DNA of 32,034 nt from Ilumatobacteraceae bacterium (GTDB lineage: Bacteria; Actinomycetota; Acidimicrobiia; Acidimicrobiales; Ilumatobacteraceae). Shown in pieces: positions 15,739 to 22,575 of the stretch. The notes beneath the pieces were generated by a model. That model was not told where the DNA came from. It saw only the letters and a list, made by a program, of their open reading frames with translations, and did not search any database. Made by a program: the position numbers and the translations under genes. Location: the NCBI GenBank assembly GCA_025358075.1, contig JANYKU010000110.1:1-32034 (forward strand). The letters run 5' to 3'. Every line of letters starts with the position of its first letter. Position 1 is the first letter of the stretch.

Positions 15739-16607
15739 AGCCGCCGATGCGTGAAGGTTGCCAGACAGAAGATTCCGTATGCAGCGAATCCGAGGCCGAC
15801 GATAACGACGACGAAGACGCCCCACGAGTTGACGGCGACGCGGCGCAGCGCGCCATCGAGGCCGGTGGCCTGATTCGGGTCATAGGTCATTGCCGATCGC
15901 AGGAGGAAGAAGCCGACGAGAGCGAATCCGATTCCGCGACCGATCTCGCCGATCGATCCGAGGCGCTCACTCCACCGTCTGCGTGTCGGCGAAACGCCCG
16001 ACATGTCGAGTTCGTCGTCGACATCCATCTTCACGCCCTTGGAAACGCGATACAGGCCGACGGCTATCACGATGACGCCGACCGCGCCGATCACGAATCG
16101 GCCGAAGCTGTGCGTCATGAACGAGGCGGAGATGTCGGTGACCTTGGTGTTGCCATTCGGGGTGCCGGGCGTATGACGGGCCAGCGCGATCGCGCTGATC
16201 GCAAACGTCACGTACATCACGGCGCTGGCGATGTAGCCGATGCGGTGTGCTATTGCCTTGGCGTCCTTGCCTCCGGGCAATAGTGCAGAAACCACGCGCC
16301 ACGCGGCATATAGCAACATACCGATGGCGAGCAGCCACAGCAGAGCCGTGCCACCACCACCCGAGCCGGCAACGGTCTTGACTGCTCCAACCGGGCTGGC
16401 TTCCTGATCGCCGGTTGTCGGGCTCTTGGCCCAGCCTCCAGCCTTAGCAGCAACCATCAGTGCGAGGTATCCAGCGATCACATAGACGACGCCCTTGGCG
16501 AACCAGCCGGCTCGTCCAATCTTGACTACTCCTGGATGCTGGGCGGTGAGATTGCCGACCGGGTTGTGGATGGAAGCAGTCCCATGGCGTAGAGATGACG
16601 TTGTCAT
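15726..16607 (-). CDS. DUF1206 membrane protein
   Basis: A 293-residue protein with six hydrophobic helices arranged as three similar pairs, each pair starting with a motif like IGRAGWFAKGVVYVIAGYLA, IGYIASAVMYVTFAISAIAL and IGEIGRGIGFALVGFFLL. This three-fold repeat is the DUF1206 hallmark, common in actinobacteria, function unknown. ATG at 16607 lies only a few bases after the predicted start of transcription from a SigB-like promoter, so the mRNA may be nearly leaderless; no clear Shine-Dalgarno sequence is present. It overlaps the PhoD-like gene tail to tail. An unrelated frame from the hypD remnant runs across its 5' end. Confidence 0.92.
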   Translation of the reverse strand: MTTSSLRHGTASIHNPVGNLTAQHPGVVKIGRAGWFAKGVVYVIAGYLALMVAAKAGGWAKSPTTGDQEASPVGAVKTVAGSGGGGTALLWLLAIGMLLYAAWRVVSALLPGGKDAKAIAHRIGYIASAVMYVTFAISAIALARHTPGTPNGNTKVTDISASFMTHSFGRFVIGAVGVIVIAVGLYRVSKGVKMDVDDELDMSGVSPTRRRWSERLGSIGEIGRGIGFALVGFFLLRSAMTYDPNQATGLDGALRRVAVNSWGVFVVVIVGLGFAAYGIFCLATFTHRRLQAP

Positions 16608-16616
16608 GCCTGCTGT

Positions 16617-16642
16617 ATTCCCGTTCGCGGCACCCCTGAAAC
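16617..16642 (-). promoter_or_regulatory. SigB/SigF-like promoter of the DUF1206 gene
   Basis: Minus strand GTTT (16642-16639), 16 bases, GGGAAT (16622-16617), the T-to-A variant accepted in SigB -10 elements (GGGWAW). It ends about 10 bases before the ATG. Confidence 0.55.
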
Positions 16643-16659
16643 GGCGCGGGAGCGTCCAG

Positions 16660-16912
16660 TGTCACTGCTGCCTCGCGATGGAGACGCCCGAAGTTGTAGT
16701 ACGCCGCGCACGCGCCTTCTGACGAGACCATGCATGTTCCGATCGGTGTCTCCGGGGTGCATGCGGTACCGAAGACCTTGCGCTCCCACGGCTTGATGAC
16801 ACCTTTCAGCACCTCGCCGCACTGACATGCCTTTGGGTCGGCAACGCGTACTCCAGGCACCTGGTACTTCAGTTCTGCGGTGCTTCTTGGGTCCGACCGA
16901 TCCGCACGATCT
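16660..16912 (-). pseudogene. hypD: C-terminal remnant of hydrogenase maturation protein HypD
   Basis: The segment reads VRVADPKACQCGEVLKGV, then KVFGTACTPETPIGTCMVSS and EGACAAYYNFGR, the strongly conserved cysteine-rich C-terminus of HypD, which helps build the Fe(CN)2CO centre of [NiFe] hydrogenase. Cysteines of the CxC, AC, TC and GAC positions are all kept. The N-terminal about 290 residues are missing: the homology stops where a decayed IS256 transposase begins (about 16927). Downstream, the frame runs on without the expected stop into the DUF1206 gene to 16444. No other hyp or hydrogenase gene is in the window. This indicates deletion of a hydrogenase cluster, probably by the insertion element. 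Confidence 0.8.
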
Positions 16913-16926
16913 TCGTTCAGCCCGAT

Positions 16927-17113
16927 CATGACTCCGCCCGGGCCCAGCTCCGCGCTCTCATCGACCAACTCCACCCCTACGCGCCAGAGATCGCGGAACG
17001 GCTCGAGGAGATGAAAACCGATGTCCTCGCGGTTCCCGGCCCTGCACCCGTCGAAGATCTGGCGAACAACCCGATCCCAGCGTTGAACGGTGACGCCCAG
17101 GGACCTCGTCGTC
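16927..17113 (+). mobile_element. Decayed IS256/Mutator-family transposase fragment
   Basis: SARAQLRALIDQLHPYAPEI then AERLEEMKTDVLAV matches the region before the C-terminal catalytic part of actinobacterial IS256-type transposases. The conserved FPxxHWxKIWxxNPIERLN motif survives in pieces: FPALHPSKIW in one frame and ANNPIPALNG in the next. Thus at least two frameshifts (near 17033 and 17066) have occurred. Only about 60 codons remain, with no terminal inverted repeats. The fragment abuts the broken hypD. Confidence 0.62.
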
Positions 17114-17146
17114 TAGCAGCCGTGAAACAATCATCTACCAGGTCTT

Positions 17147-17200
17147 TGGCGCTCCCGGGAGGATTCGAATCTCCGTTTTCAGTTTAGGAAGCCGACGTTC
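17147..17200 (-). other. 3' half of a tRNA-Arg(CCT), likely integration-site remnant
   Basis: Read on the minus strand: anticodon loop TTCCTAA (17190-17184; anticodon CCT at 17188-17186), T-loop TTCGAAT (17169-17163), acceptor strand CGGGAGC, discriminator G and CCA ending at 17147. Loop spacing is as in a real tRNA, and four of five anticodon-stem pairs form. The matching 5' acceptor strand GCTCCCG and a D-arm are absent upstream, so it is not a functional gene. Integrases commonly duplicate exactly this 3' half. Confidence 0.5.
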
Positions 17201-17486
17201 GCAGCGTGCCCCTTGTTGGTCTAGTGGTCGACGTCGTCGTCGTGGTTGACAAGCAACTCGTTGAACAGCTGAGGCGTAGGTCGAGACGATGACGCGACAA
17301 GCCCTGACACTTGACGGCGGCTTGCTGGCTGGTCCGACTCGCCCCACGAGACCGACGTTCCCGACGGCCAGTCGATGTTTCACAGCAACGCGGCTTCCAG
17401 GCGCTGCTCCGGGCGAGAGCGCCAAGCCGAGTGGGATGACTCGTCACGCTGCGTGAACTTGGCGACAATGTATGGGTGGGTTCTGA

Positions 17487-17519
17487 CTTCTACCGAACTT
17501 CTACCGCATTCGGTAGAAG
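17487..17519. repeat. Perfect 11-bp inverted repeat with internal direct repeat
   Basis: CTTCTACCGAA (17487-17497) and TTCGGTAGAAG (17509-17519) flank an 11-base spacer that itself starts CTTCTACCG. The CTTCTAC/GTAGAAG core recurs at 6887-6899 and at about 17680. It could be a recombinase arm site, a regulator operator or a stem-loop. Confidence 0.7.
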
Positions 17520-17620
17520 CGATCACCACGGTTCAACATCCGTACCAGCGGCGCTGGCGTCAAACGTCCAGCTCAAGCCGTACGGGGCACCACTGAGCCC
17601 TACCCGACGACAGGGCTACA

Positions 17621-17646
17621 GTGGGTTCGATTCCCCCCAGCTCCAC
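17621..17646 (+). other. 3' end of a tmRNA (ssrA) gene, likely attachment site
   Basis: GTGGGTTCGATTCCCCCC then AGCTCCAC: a T-stem/loop followed by CAGCTCC, the 3' acceptor strand universal in tmRNA. The upstream 200 bases show no tmRNA 5' end (GGGGCTG...), tag peptide or pseudoknots, and the terminal CCA is not intact. ssrA is a common integration target whose 3' end is duplicated at the far end of the element. By that logic the element lies to the left of this point. Confidence 0.6.
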
Positions 17647-17970
17647 TCTGTCCGAAAATAGGCTCTGACCAGGACCTTTGTAGAAGTAAGGCAAGGGCGG
17701 CGAATTCCCCCGGATGACCGCAAGGCTGTGACCAGGGGAAAGACAGCCGAAACGGACGGGGGAATCTGGGGGTACTCACCCCCCAGCAGAGGATCCGGCA
17801 TCGCGAAGCACCAGGCCAGCGAACTCGACATCGAGGTCACTCTCGGTGAGGGCGGCAAAAGGGCGGATGAGAACAGGCCGGCCATCTGAGGGCGATGTGG
17901 AGCCAGCACGCGGATGGTCTCGGGAACCCGGGATCTCTCACTTCTCGAGGGTCCGGCAACCCCCTGGCGT
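17647..17970. other. No supported gene; one hairpin
   Basis: Contains a G/C hairpin, CTGGGGG (17766-17772) with CCCCCAG (17780-17786) around a 7-base loop. The minus-strand frame across 17616-17909 ends in WSWGESNPL, the usual artefact of translating through a T-loop, and is not a gene. Confidence 0.45.
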
Positions 17971-18396
17971 CTACGTGGTTCCGGATAGGGGTCCTAGGCG
18001 TGCAAGGGTGAGGAGGGTGGCGAGGCCTTCGGGGGTTCCTGGCCAGTGTCGTTCGAGGGTTTCAGGTCCTGCTCGGCGGGCGATCGAGCGAAGGGCGATC
18101 GCGACGATGATCGCGTCGTCGGCGTAGCCGAGGACGGGGATGAAGTCCGGGATCAGATCGATCGGCGAGATCAGATAGATCAGCAGCAGCCACAATCGGA
18201 AGCGGACCGAGCGCGCGAGGGTGCGGTCTCCGGCGAGGCGACGTAGGAGTCGCACGACGTCGGGTACGAGCCGCGCGGCGTCGCGCAATCGTGTCTTGTC
18301 GGCTGAGTGTCGCTGTGCCCGCCAGAGCAGCGCGAGCATCACCAACCAGACGATCAGCAGCCCGCCTGCGATCGCGAGAAGCGCGCGCCACCACAT
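17971..18396 (-). CDS. DUF1232 (YkvA-like) membrane protein
   Basis: A 141-residue protein with an N-terminal membrane helix (LLAIAGGLLIVWLVMLALLW) and the DUF1232 core LWLLLIYLISPIDLIPDFIP followed by VLGYADDAIIVAIALR. The YLxSPIDLIPDxIPxxGxxDD pattern defines the family; the role is unknown. ATG at 18396 lies two bases after the stop of the CDF-type transporter, so the pair is an operon. A much longer open frame upstream in the same phase is arginine-rich and not protein-like. Confidence 0.93.
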   Translation of the reverse strand: MWWRALLAIAGGLLIVWLVMLALLWRAQRHSADKTRLRDAARLVPDVVRLLRRLAGDRTLARSVRFRLWLLLIYLISPIDLIPDFIPVLGYADDAIIVAIALRSIARRAGPETLERHWPGTPEGLATLLTLARLGPLSGTT

Positions 18397-18398
18397 GG

Positions 18399-18974
18399 TC
18401 AGTCGCTTCCGGTGTGGTTGGTGAAGATGTGGTGTGCTTCGCGGGCGGCGTAGTAGACAATGACCAACCCGGTGGCAGGATCGGCCCACCACCAGCCAAC
18501 GGCGGCGTTCAGCGAAATGCCCGCAAGGACCGCGACCGCGAGAACGCCGTCGATGAAGGTGACTTTGCCTTCGGTAGTGAGCACGGGGCTTCCGAGAGCC
18601 CGGCCGGTACGGGTCTTTCCTCCGGCGAGAGTGAACATGACCGCGGCGGTCGTCGCGGTCCAGATGATGCCGAAGGTGCTCCGGGTGGCGTGATGGCCCG
18701 TAAACAGCGCGCCGCTCGATTGGGCCAACAGGTAGATCGCGAGCGCGACGAATGCTGCGCCGATCAAGCGCAATGCGCGTTGTTGGCGGGCCTCGCCTGT
18801 GACGGAGAGCTCCCACAGGACCACGGTGCTGGCGCCGATCTCGATGAGGCTGTCGAGCCCGAACCCTGCCAGCGCGACCGACGAGGCACGTGTCGCACTG
18901 ATAGCGAGCACGATCACGCCGACGATGTTCCAGCCCAACGTGACGCGCTCCAGCCGCACTCCGTTGCGATGCAT
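18399..18974 (-). CDS. CDF-like cation transporter
   Basis: About 190 residues with five or six membrane helices, of the cation diffusion facilitator type, which exports Zn2+, Co2+ or similar ions against protons. Visible are VTLGWNIVGVIVLAISA, AGFGLDSLIEIGAS, EGKVTFIDGVLAVAVLAGIS and WWWADPATGLVIVYYAARE. These follow the CDF order, with the paired acidic residues of helices 2 and 5 present as D in GLDSLIE and D in FIDG. The cytoplasmic C-terminal domain is absent, as in short actinobacterial members. The start is uncertain: ATG 18974 fits the fold, but GTG 19109 or TTG 19010 would add up to 45 polar residues. It is co-transcribed with the DUF1232 gene. Confidence 0.85.
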   Translation of the reverse strand: MHRNGVRLERVTLGWNIVGVIVLAISATRASSVALAGFGLDSLIEIGASTVVLWELSVTGEARQQRALRLIGAAFVALAIYLLAQSSGALFTGHHATRSTFGIIWTATTAAVMFTLAGGKTRTGRALGSPVLTTEGKVTFIDGVLAVAVLAGISLNAAVGWWWADPATGLVIVYYAAREAHHIFTNHTGSD

Positions 18975-19109
18975 TCTCGTCGTGTCGGCTCTCGCTGCGG
19001 ATTGTTCCAAGGCGCCATCGTGTCTTGCGGGCGCTGGCTTCCACAACGTGCGGGGCCATTCTTGGGTTGACCGTTTTGTGAAGTGACGGTTCGTTGCGCT
19101 CACAGACAC

Positions 19110-19436
19110 AGCAGCGGCACAGCGATCACCAAGGCGTCCGTTGCTGGGCGGTGCGCGCCGGCGCTTCCGACGAAGTCAGCCATTGGACGTTCGGGTGCAC
19201 CCGCGGCTCGTCGTTGGGTCTTCGACCTGGTCGTTCAGGGACACCTGGGAAGCCGTCGGTGATGATGCCGGGAATCGGTACATCTCGTCGAGGATCGACT
19301 CGGCGACGGGATCGCCATTGGCGGCGATCAACCAGGTGATCTCCCCGGCCCGACCGCTTCGATCTCGTCGGCGCCTGTATCTGCCAGATCGGCGTCAACG
19401 TGATCATCAACGCGCCACGCTCACTCTAGAAACAGC
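19110..19436. other. Intergenic region with a possible frameshifted gene relic
   Basis: On the minus strand three short blocks with strong coding-like third-position GC occur in three successive frames: ADLADTGADEIEAVGPG, EITWLIAANGDPVAESILDE, and PGIITDGFPGVPER followed by VHPNVQWLTS. Joined, they would make a plausible about 90-residue protein, but I recognise no family and no intact start is present. It is either a decayed gene or chance. Confidence 0.25.
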
Positions 19437-19468
19437 TTGACCTTCAGGTCGACCTGAAGGTTTACCCT
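19437..19468 (+). promoter_or_regulatory. MerR-type promoter/operator
   Basis: TTGACC (-35, 19437-19442) and TACCCT (-10, 19463-19468) are separated by 20 bases. This over-long spacer is typical of promoters that a MerR protein must untwist. A perfect 22-base palindrome (arms ACCTTCAGGTC and GACCTGAAGGT, 19440-19461) fills the spacer. The expected transcript start coincides with the GTG at 19475, so the mRNA is probably leaderless and the operon autoregulated. Confidence 0.85.
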
Positions 19469-19474
19469 GCGTGG

Positions 19475-20245
19475 GTGAACACCGGGTACAAGATCAAAGA
19501 CGTCGCCGATCGCAGCGGGTTCACTGCCGCGACGCTGCGCTACTACGAACAGATCGGGCTGCTGCCCGAGACGACCAGAACGCCAGCCGGCTATCGCCTC
19601 TACGACGACCGCACCCTCGATCGCCTGGCGTTCATCGCCAGGGCGAAACAGCTCGGCTGCAGCCTCGACGAGATCGCCGATCTGGCTCTGGCCTGGGACG
19701 GCGGACAATGCGGACCCGTGCAGGACCGACTCCGCGGGGTTGTCGCCGACAAACTGGCGAGCGCGCAACAACAGATCGTGGAGTTGATGACCCTGACCAC
19801 CGAGCTACAACGAGCCGGCACCACGTTCGAGCTGCACCGACCCGACGGTCCCTGCGACGACAGCTGCGGATGTGTCGCCACCGATGGCGACGATGACGCC
19901 ATGGCTGCGCAGGCTGTCACCCTCGGCAGGAAGGCCGACCGGGCCGATGGTGTCGTACCGATCGCGTGCACGCTCGGGTCACAGTCGATGCGCGGCCGCC
20001 TCGACGAATGGCAACGTCTCCTCGCACACGTCGTGCGCCGGGATCCGATCGATGGCGGGCTGCGAGCCACGTTCGGACCGGGAACGCCACTCGATGAACT
20101 GATGCGGCTCGCTGCCGCAGAGCAGGACTGCTGTCAGTTCTTCGGGTTCTCGATCACCGTCGATACCCGCGGCATCGCCCTCGAAGTCCGCTCACCTGAC
20201 GACGCCTTCTCGGTGCTGCAGTCCCTGTTTGGAACCCCAGCATGA
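19475..20245 (+). CDS. MerR-family soft-metal sensor with C-terminal extra domain
   Basis: A 256-residue regulator. Residues 5-75 are the MerR winged helix (YKIKDVADRSGFTAATLRYY, then PAGYRLYDD). A cysteine (C79 in GGQCG) opens the dimerisation helix as in mercury-type MerR, and a CDDSCGC cluster (C127, C131, C133) follows. Together these suggest a thiophilic ion such as Hg2+, Cd2+ or Pb2+ rather than a drug. Residues about 160-255 form an added domain (IACTLGSQSMRGRLDEWQRL; AAAEQDCCQFFGFSITVDTR) with a further CC pair. This domain recurs behind MerR domains in actinobacteria and is of unknown role. GTG at 19475 coincides with the predicted transcript start. Its stop overlaps the next gene's ATG by four bases. 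The metal itself is inferred. Confidence 0.9.
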   Translation: MNTGYKIKDVADRSGFTAATLRYYEQIGLLPETTRTPAGYRLYDDRTLDRLAFIARAKQLGCSLDEIADLALAWDGGQCGPVQDRLRGVVADKLASAQQQIVELMTLTTELQRAGTTFELHRPDGPCDDSCGCVATDGDDDAMAAQAVTLGRKADRADGVVPIACTLGSQSMRGRLDEWQRLLAHVVRRDPIDGGLRATFGPGTPLDELMRLAAAEQDCCQFFGFSITVDTRGIALEVRSPDDAFSVLQSLFGTPA

Positions 20246-20511
20246 AGATCAAACGGGAGAATGCCGCCATCGTCGGGGTCGGGGCAGCCGCCTGTGCGGC
20301 TTGTTGCGCAGGACCGATCATCGGGTTCCTCGCCGCCATAGGCGTCGGCACCGCCGCCGGGTTTGCGCTGTTCGGCACCATCGCCGTCCTTGTCGGCGCG
20401 ATCGCCGTCATCGTCGTGCTTCGGCTCCGTCGCCGGCGTCGCGCTGACGCCCGCGAGAACACCACATCGCCCGTTGCCGTCGAAATGCCGACCATTCGGG
20501 CACGTGGATGA
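20242..20511 (+). CDS. Small cysteine-containing membrane protein (MerT/MerF-like)
   Basis: An 89-residue protein with two helices: VGVGAAACAACCAGPIIGFL carrying a CxxCC cluster, and FGTIAVLVGAIAVIVVLRL. A basic RLRRRRR stretch follows, which would stay in the cytoplasm. Cysteine pairs in the first helix are how MerT and MerF pass mercuric ion across the membrane, and the position behind a MerR gene fits. Overall similarity to MerT is only in this pattern. Translation is coupled to merR by an ATGA overlap, and to the next gene by another. Confidence 0.75.
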   Translation: MKIKRENAAIVGVGAAACAACCAGPIIGFLAAIGVGTAAGFALFGTIAVLVGAIAVIVVLRLRRRRRADARENTTSPVAVEMPTIRARG

Positions 20512-21044
20512 CCCTGCGCCAGATCTCGCAGCCGCGTTGGCTGCTCAGCTCGTTGCTCATCGCTGGCGCCGCACTGTTCGCAATCGGCGTCGCAGCCGAA
20601 CGCAACGCCACCAGTAATCACACCGCAACCGGCGCCGAAACCGTCCACACCGAACAACCCGCAAGCGAGACGACCGCACACGCCTCGGAGTCCGGCGGTA
20701 CGGAAACTCCGCTCGCCGAGCAACCCGCCACCGAACCGGCCGGCCACACGGAATCATCGCCCGAGACCGTGCTCGGCGTGAACCTCGAATCCACGGCGCT
20801 CGTGGTCGTCGCCGCGATCGTTGCCCTCGCCTTGGCTGTGCTCACCTGGCGCCTGAACCTTCGGCTGCTGCTCATCACCACCGTCGCGTTCGCCGCCGTG
20901 TTCACCGCCTTCGACGTCGCCGAGCTCGTCCACCAGATCAAGGAATCACGAGCCGGAATCGCCGCCCTCGCTGCTGTCATCACCCTCCTGCATGTCGCCG
21001 CCGCGCTCGCCGCCACACAACGAGCCACGAGCGCACCAGCGTGA
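20508..21044 (+). CDS. Membrane protein with His/Glu/Thr-rich extracellular loop
   Basis: A 178-residue protein. Helix 1 (LLIAGAALFAIGVAA) is followed by a polar loop of about 55 residues rich in Thr, Glu and His (HTATGAETVHTEQPASETTA), then three helices (VVVAAIVALALAVLTW; LLLITTVAFAAVFTAFDVA; ALAAVITLLHVAAALAA). The loop is predicted outside the cell and could bind metal through its histidines. No family recognised. ATGA overlap with the previous gene and GTGA overlap with the next place it firmly in the MerR operon. Confidence 0.82.
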   Translation: MTLRQISQPRWLLSSLLIAGAALFAIGVAAERNATSNHTATGAETVHTEQPASETTAHASESGGTETPLAEQPATEPAGHTESSPETVLGVNLESTALVVVAAIVALALAVLTWRLNLRLLLITTVAFAAVFTAFDVAELVHQIKESRAGIAALAAVITLLHVAAALAATQRATSAPA

Positions 21045-21565
21045 GGACGCGGGCGAACGCAGTTCGCACCGTCGTCGTCGTTCTCGCCACGGTCACGGCC
21101 TTCGCGCTCAGCGCAGCCGCATGTGGCAACAACAAGTCGAACTCGTCGAGTGGTCCGCGATCCGGCGTGCTTCAGTTCAGCGCACCACTCGCCGGCGGCG
21201 GCGAGTTCGACGGCACCTCACTCGCCGGACGACCTGCCGTGTTCTGGTTCTGGGCGCCAACTTGAAGCGTCTGCAACAACGAAGCCGCCTCGGTCGAGGC
21301 AGCACACATCAAGTGGGACGGCAAAGTCGAATTCGTCGGAGTGGCCTGGGCCGGCGACGAGGGCGCATACAGCGACTTCGTCACCCGACACAATCTGACC
21401 TTCCCCCAAACCACATCCTCCCTGCCGGCTATGCGCGTGTTTATACGGGTGATCGCGGCCGTTGTCGCGGCTCGTTGCCGCGCGTTCTGCGCTGCCGCCG
21501 ACCGGCCGGCCCGACGTTGGCCATTCTCGGATTACCGGAATAACCGCGACCGATCACCGGAATAA
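21041..21565 (+). CDS. TlpA/MPT53-like thioredoxin lipoprotein, probable selenoprotein (UxxC), 3' end damaged
   Basis: Predicted secreted disulfide oxidoreductase. GTG at 21041 overlaps the previous stop (GTGA). The N-terminus has a signal helix ending in LSAAAC (lipid-anchor cysteine C28). The body resembles mycobacterial MPT53: FDGTSLAGRPAVFWFWAPT, then an in-frame TGA (21263-21265), then SVCNNEAASVEAAHIKWDGK and VEFVGVAWAGDEGAYSDFVT. The TGA sits exactly where the first cysteine of the catalytic CxxC belongs, and a hairpin with a GGTC loop follows 18 bases later, so I read it as selenocysteine (U75-S-V-C78). After NLTFPQT (about 21410) the expected cis-proline region (as in VPWQPAFVF of MPT53) is missing. 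The frame runs into unrelated sequence to 21565, so the present copy may be non-functional. The alternative is a plain nonsense mutation in a decaying gene. Confidence 0.7.
21284..21303 (+). promoter_or_regulatory. Putative bacterial SECIS hairpin
   Basis: GCCTC (21287-21291) pairs with GAGGC (21296-21300) closing a GGTC loop (21292-21295). A mismatch and two more pairs (GC at 21284-21285 with GC at 21302-21303) extend the stem. Bacterial SelB recognises a short stem with a G at the top of the loop, 16-37 bases after the UGA; here 26 bases separate the UGA from the loop G. Confidence 0.6.
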
Positions 21566-21607
21566 CCCGGAGCCCATTCGACACGACGTCGGCCAATCGG
21601 CTCGCAC

Positions 21608-22290
21608 GTGTTCTGGAGCGCACCTTCTGCTCGGTTCGCGTATTTCCGCGATGGCGCGGATCGGCAGCTATGGACGGCTCACGTCGTCAACCGCCCACAT
21701 CTCATCCGCCGTGAGGCGCCCAACTCGTCGTCCAAGCCGTTGAGCGTCGACAGCTCCAAGCCGCTCGACGAGCACTCTCGTGGTTTCACCGGCAACCACG
21801 ACTCCGGGACGAAACGACGCGGCCCGGGCGCTGCGCGAAGTCGGAGCGACGATCACCACGGAACGCTGATGATGTCAACCCTGCATTGTCACCGGACGGT
21901 TCTACTGTCCATGTTCACGCGGCAAGCTGACCCCCAACCCGACCGGATCTTCGCGGTCAACAGCGATGGCAGCGGCGAGCACCAATTGATCGCGGATGGT
22001 TGCCCGATCGGGGACCGATGCGGTGACGCCATCGAGGGTCACCCCTGGTCGCCCCACGGTCACCAGATCGCATTCATCCGCGCGGTCTGGGTCGGCGCTG
22101 AAACAGTCCCGTCCAACGTCGGACTGGTGGCTCATGAATGCCGTGGTGTGCGTACCGGTGCGAGCGCAGGCGACGACCGAAAGACCCAAGCAAATGGCTA
22201 TCGCGACGGGGCGGAACGGAGTGACTCTCACGCCAGTTGGACGCCCATCCACGGTCATCGGTTCCCTCAAAGCAGATTGCCCATGATCGG
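21608..22290 (+). pseudogene. Decayed PD40/TolB-like beta-propeller gene
   Basis: Pieces of WD40-like PD40 repeats lie in shifting frames. In one frame there are SARFAYFRDGADRQLWTAHV (about 21620) and, later, DRIFAVNSDGSGEHQLIADG followed by HPWSPHGHQIAFIRA (about 21940-22085). In another frame is DDVNPALSPDGSTVHVHAAS (about 21873-21935), ended by a TGA. A last blade-like DSHASWTPIHGHRF appears near 22225. The pattern NPxxSPDGxxxxF plus INxDGSGxxxLT is diagnostic of PD40 blades. At least two frameshifts and no start make it a pseudogene. Sequence from 22291 to the next gene at 22576 shows nothing firm. Confidence 0.6.
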
Positions 22291-22575
22291 ATGCGGAAAG
22301 GGCGCCGAGAGGCAGATCGGATCGGGCCGTCGAATGTCGGCGTCGACGCAAAGGGCGCTGGTAGCCCGAGCATGCACATCTACGGTGGAACCCGTGATCG
22401 CGCACGTCCAATACCGCCGTGGCCTTCCAGCGACAGAGGGCTGCTACAGCGCCTGGACAGCGTTGGAGCAACGGCGAAGAGATGCAGGCGGCGGCACCGG
22501 CAAGTTCGTCGAGATCTCCAACGTCGACTGGGCCGGCCTCGTCGGCGCCAGCGCCCCGGCTGAACCGCGGCGCAG

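Noticed and set aside
17200..17240. Plus-strand GTTGGTCTAGTGGTC resembling a tRNA D-arm
   Set aside because: No anticodon stem, T-arm or acceptor partner follows on the plus strand. Probably coincidence.
17616..17909. 97-codon minus-strand frame ending WSWGESNPL
   Set aside because: The GESNP ending is the known artefact of translating a tRNA/tmRNA T-loop. No start signal or fold.
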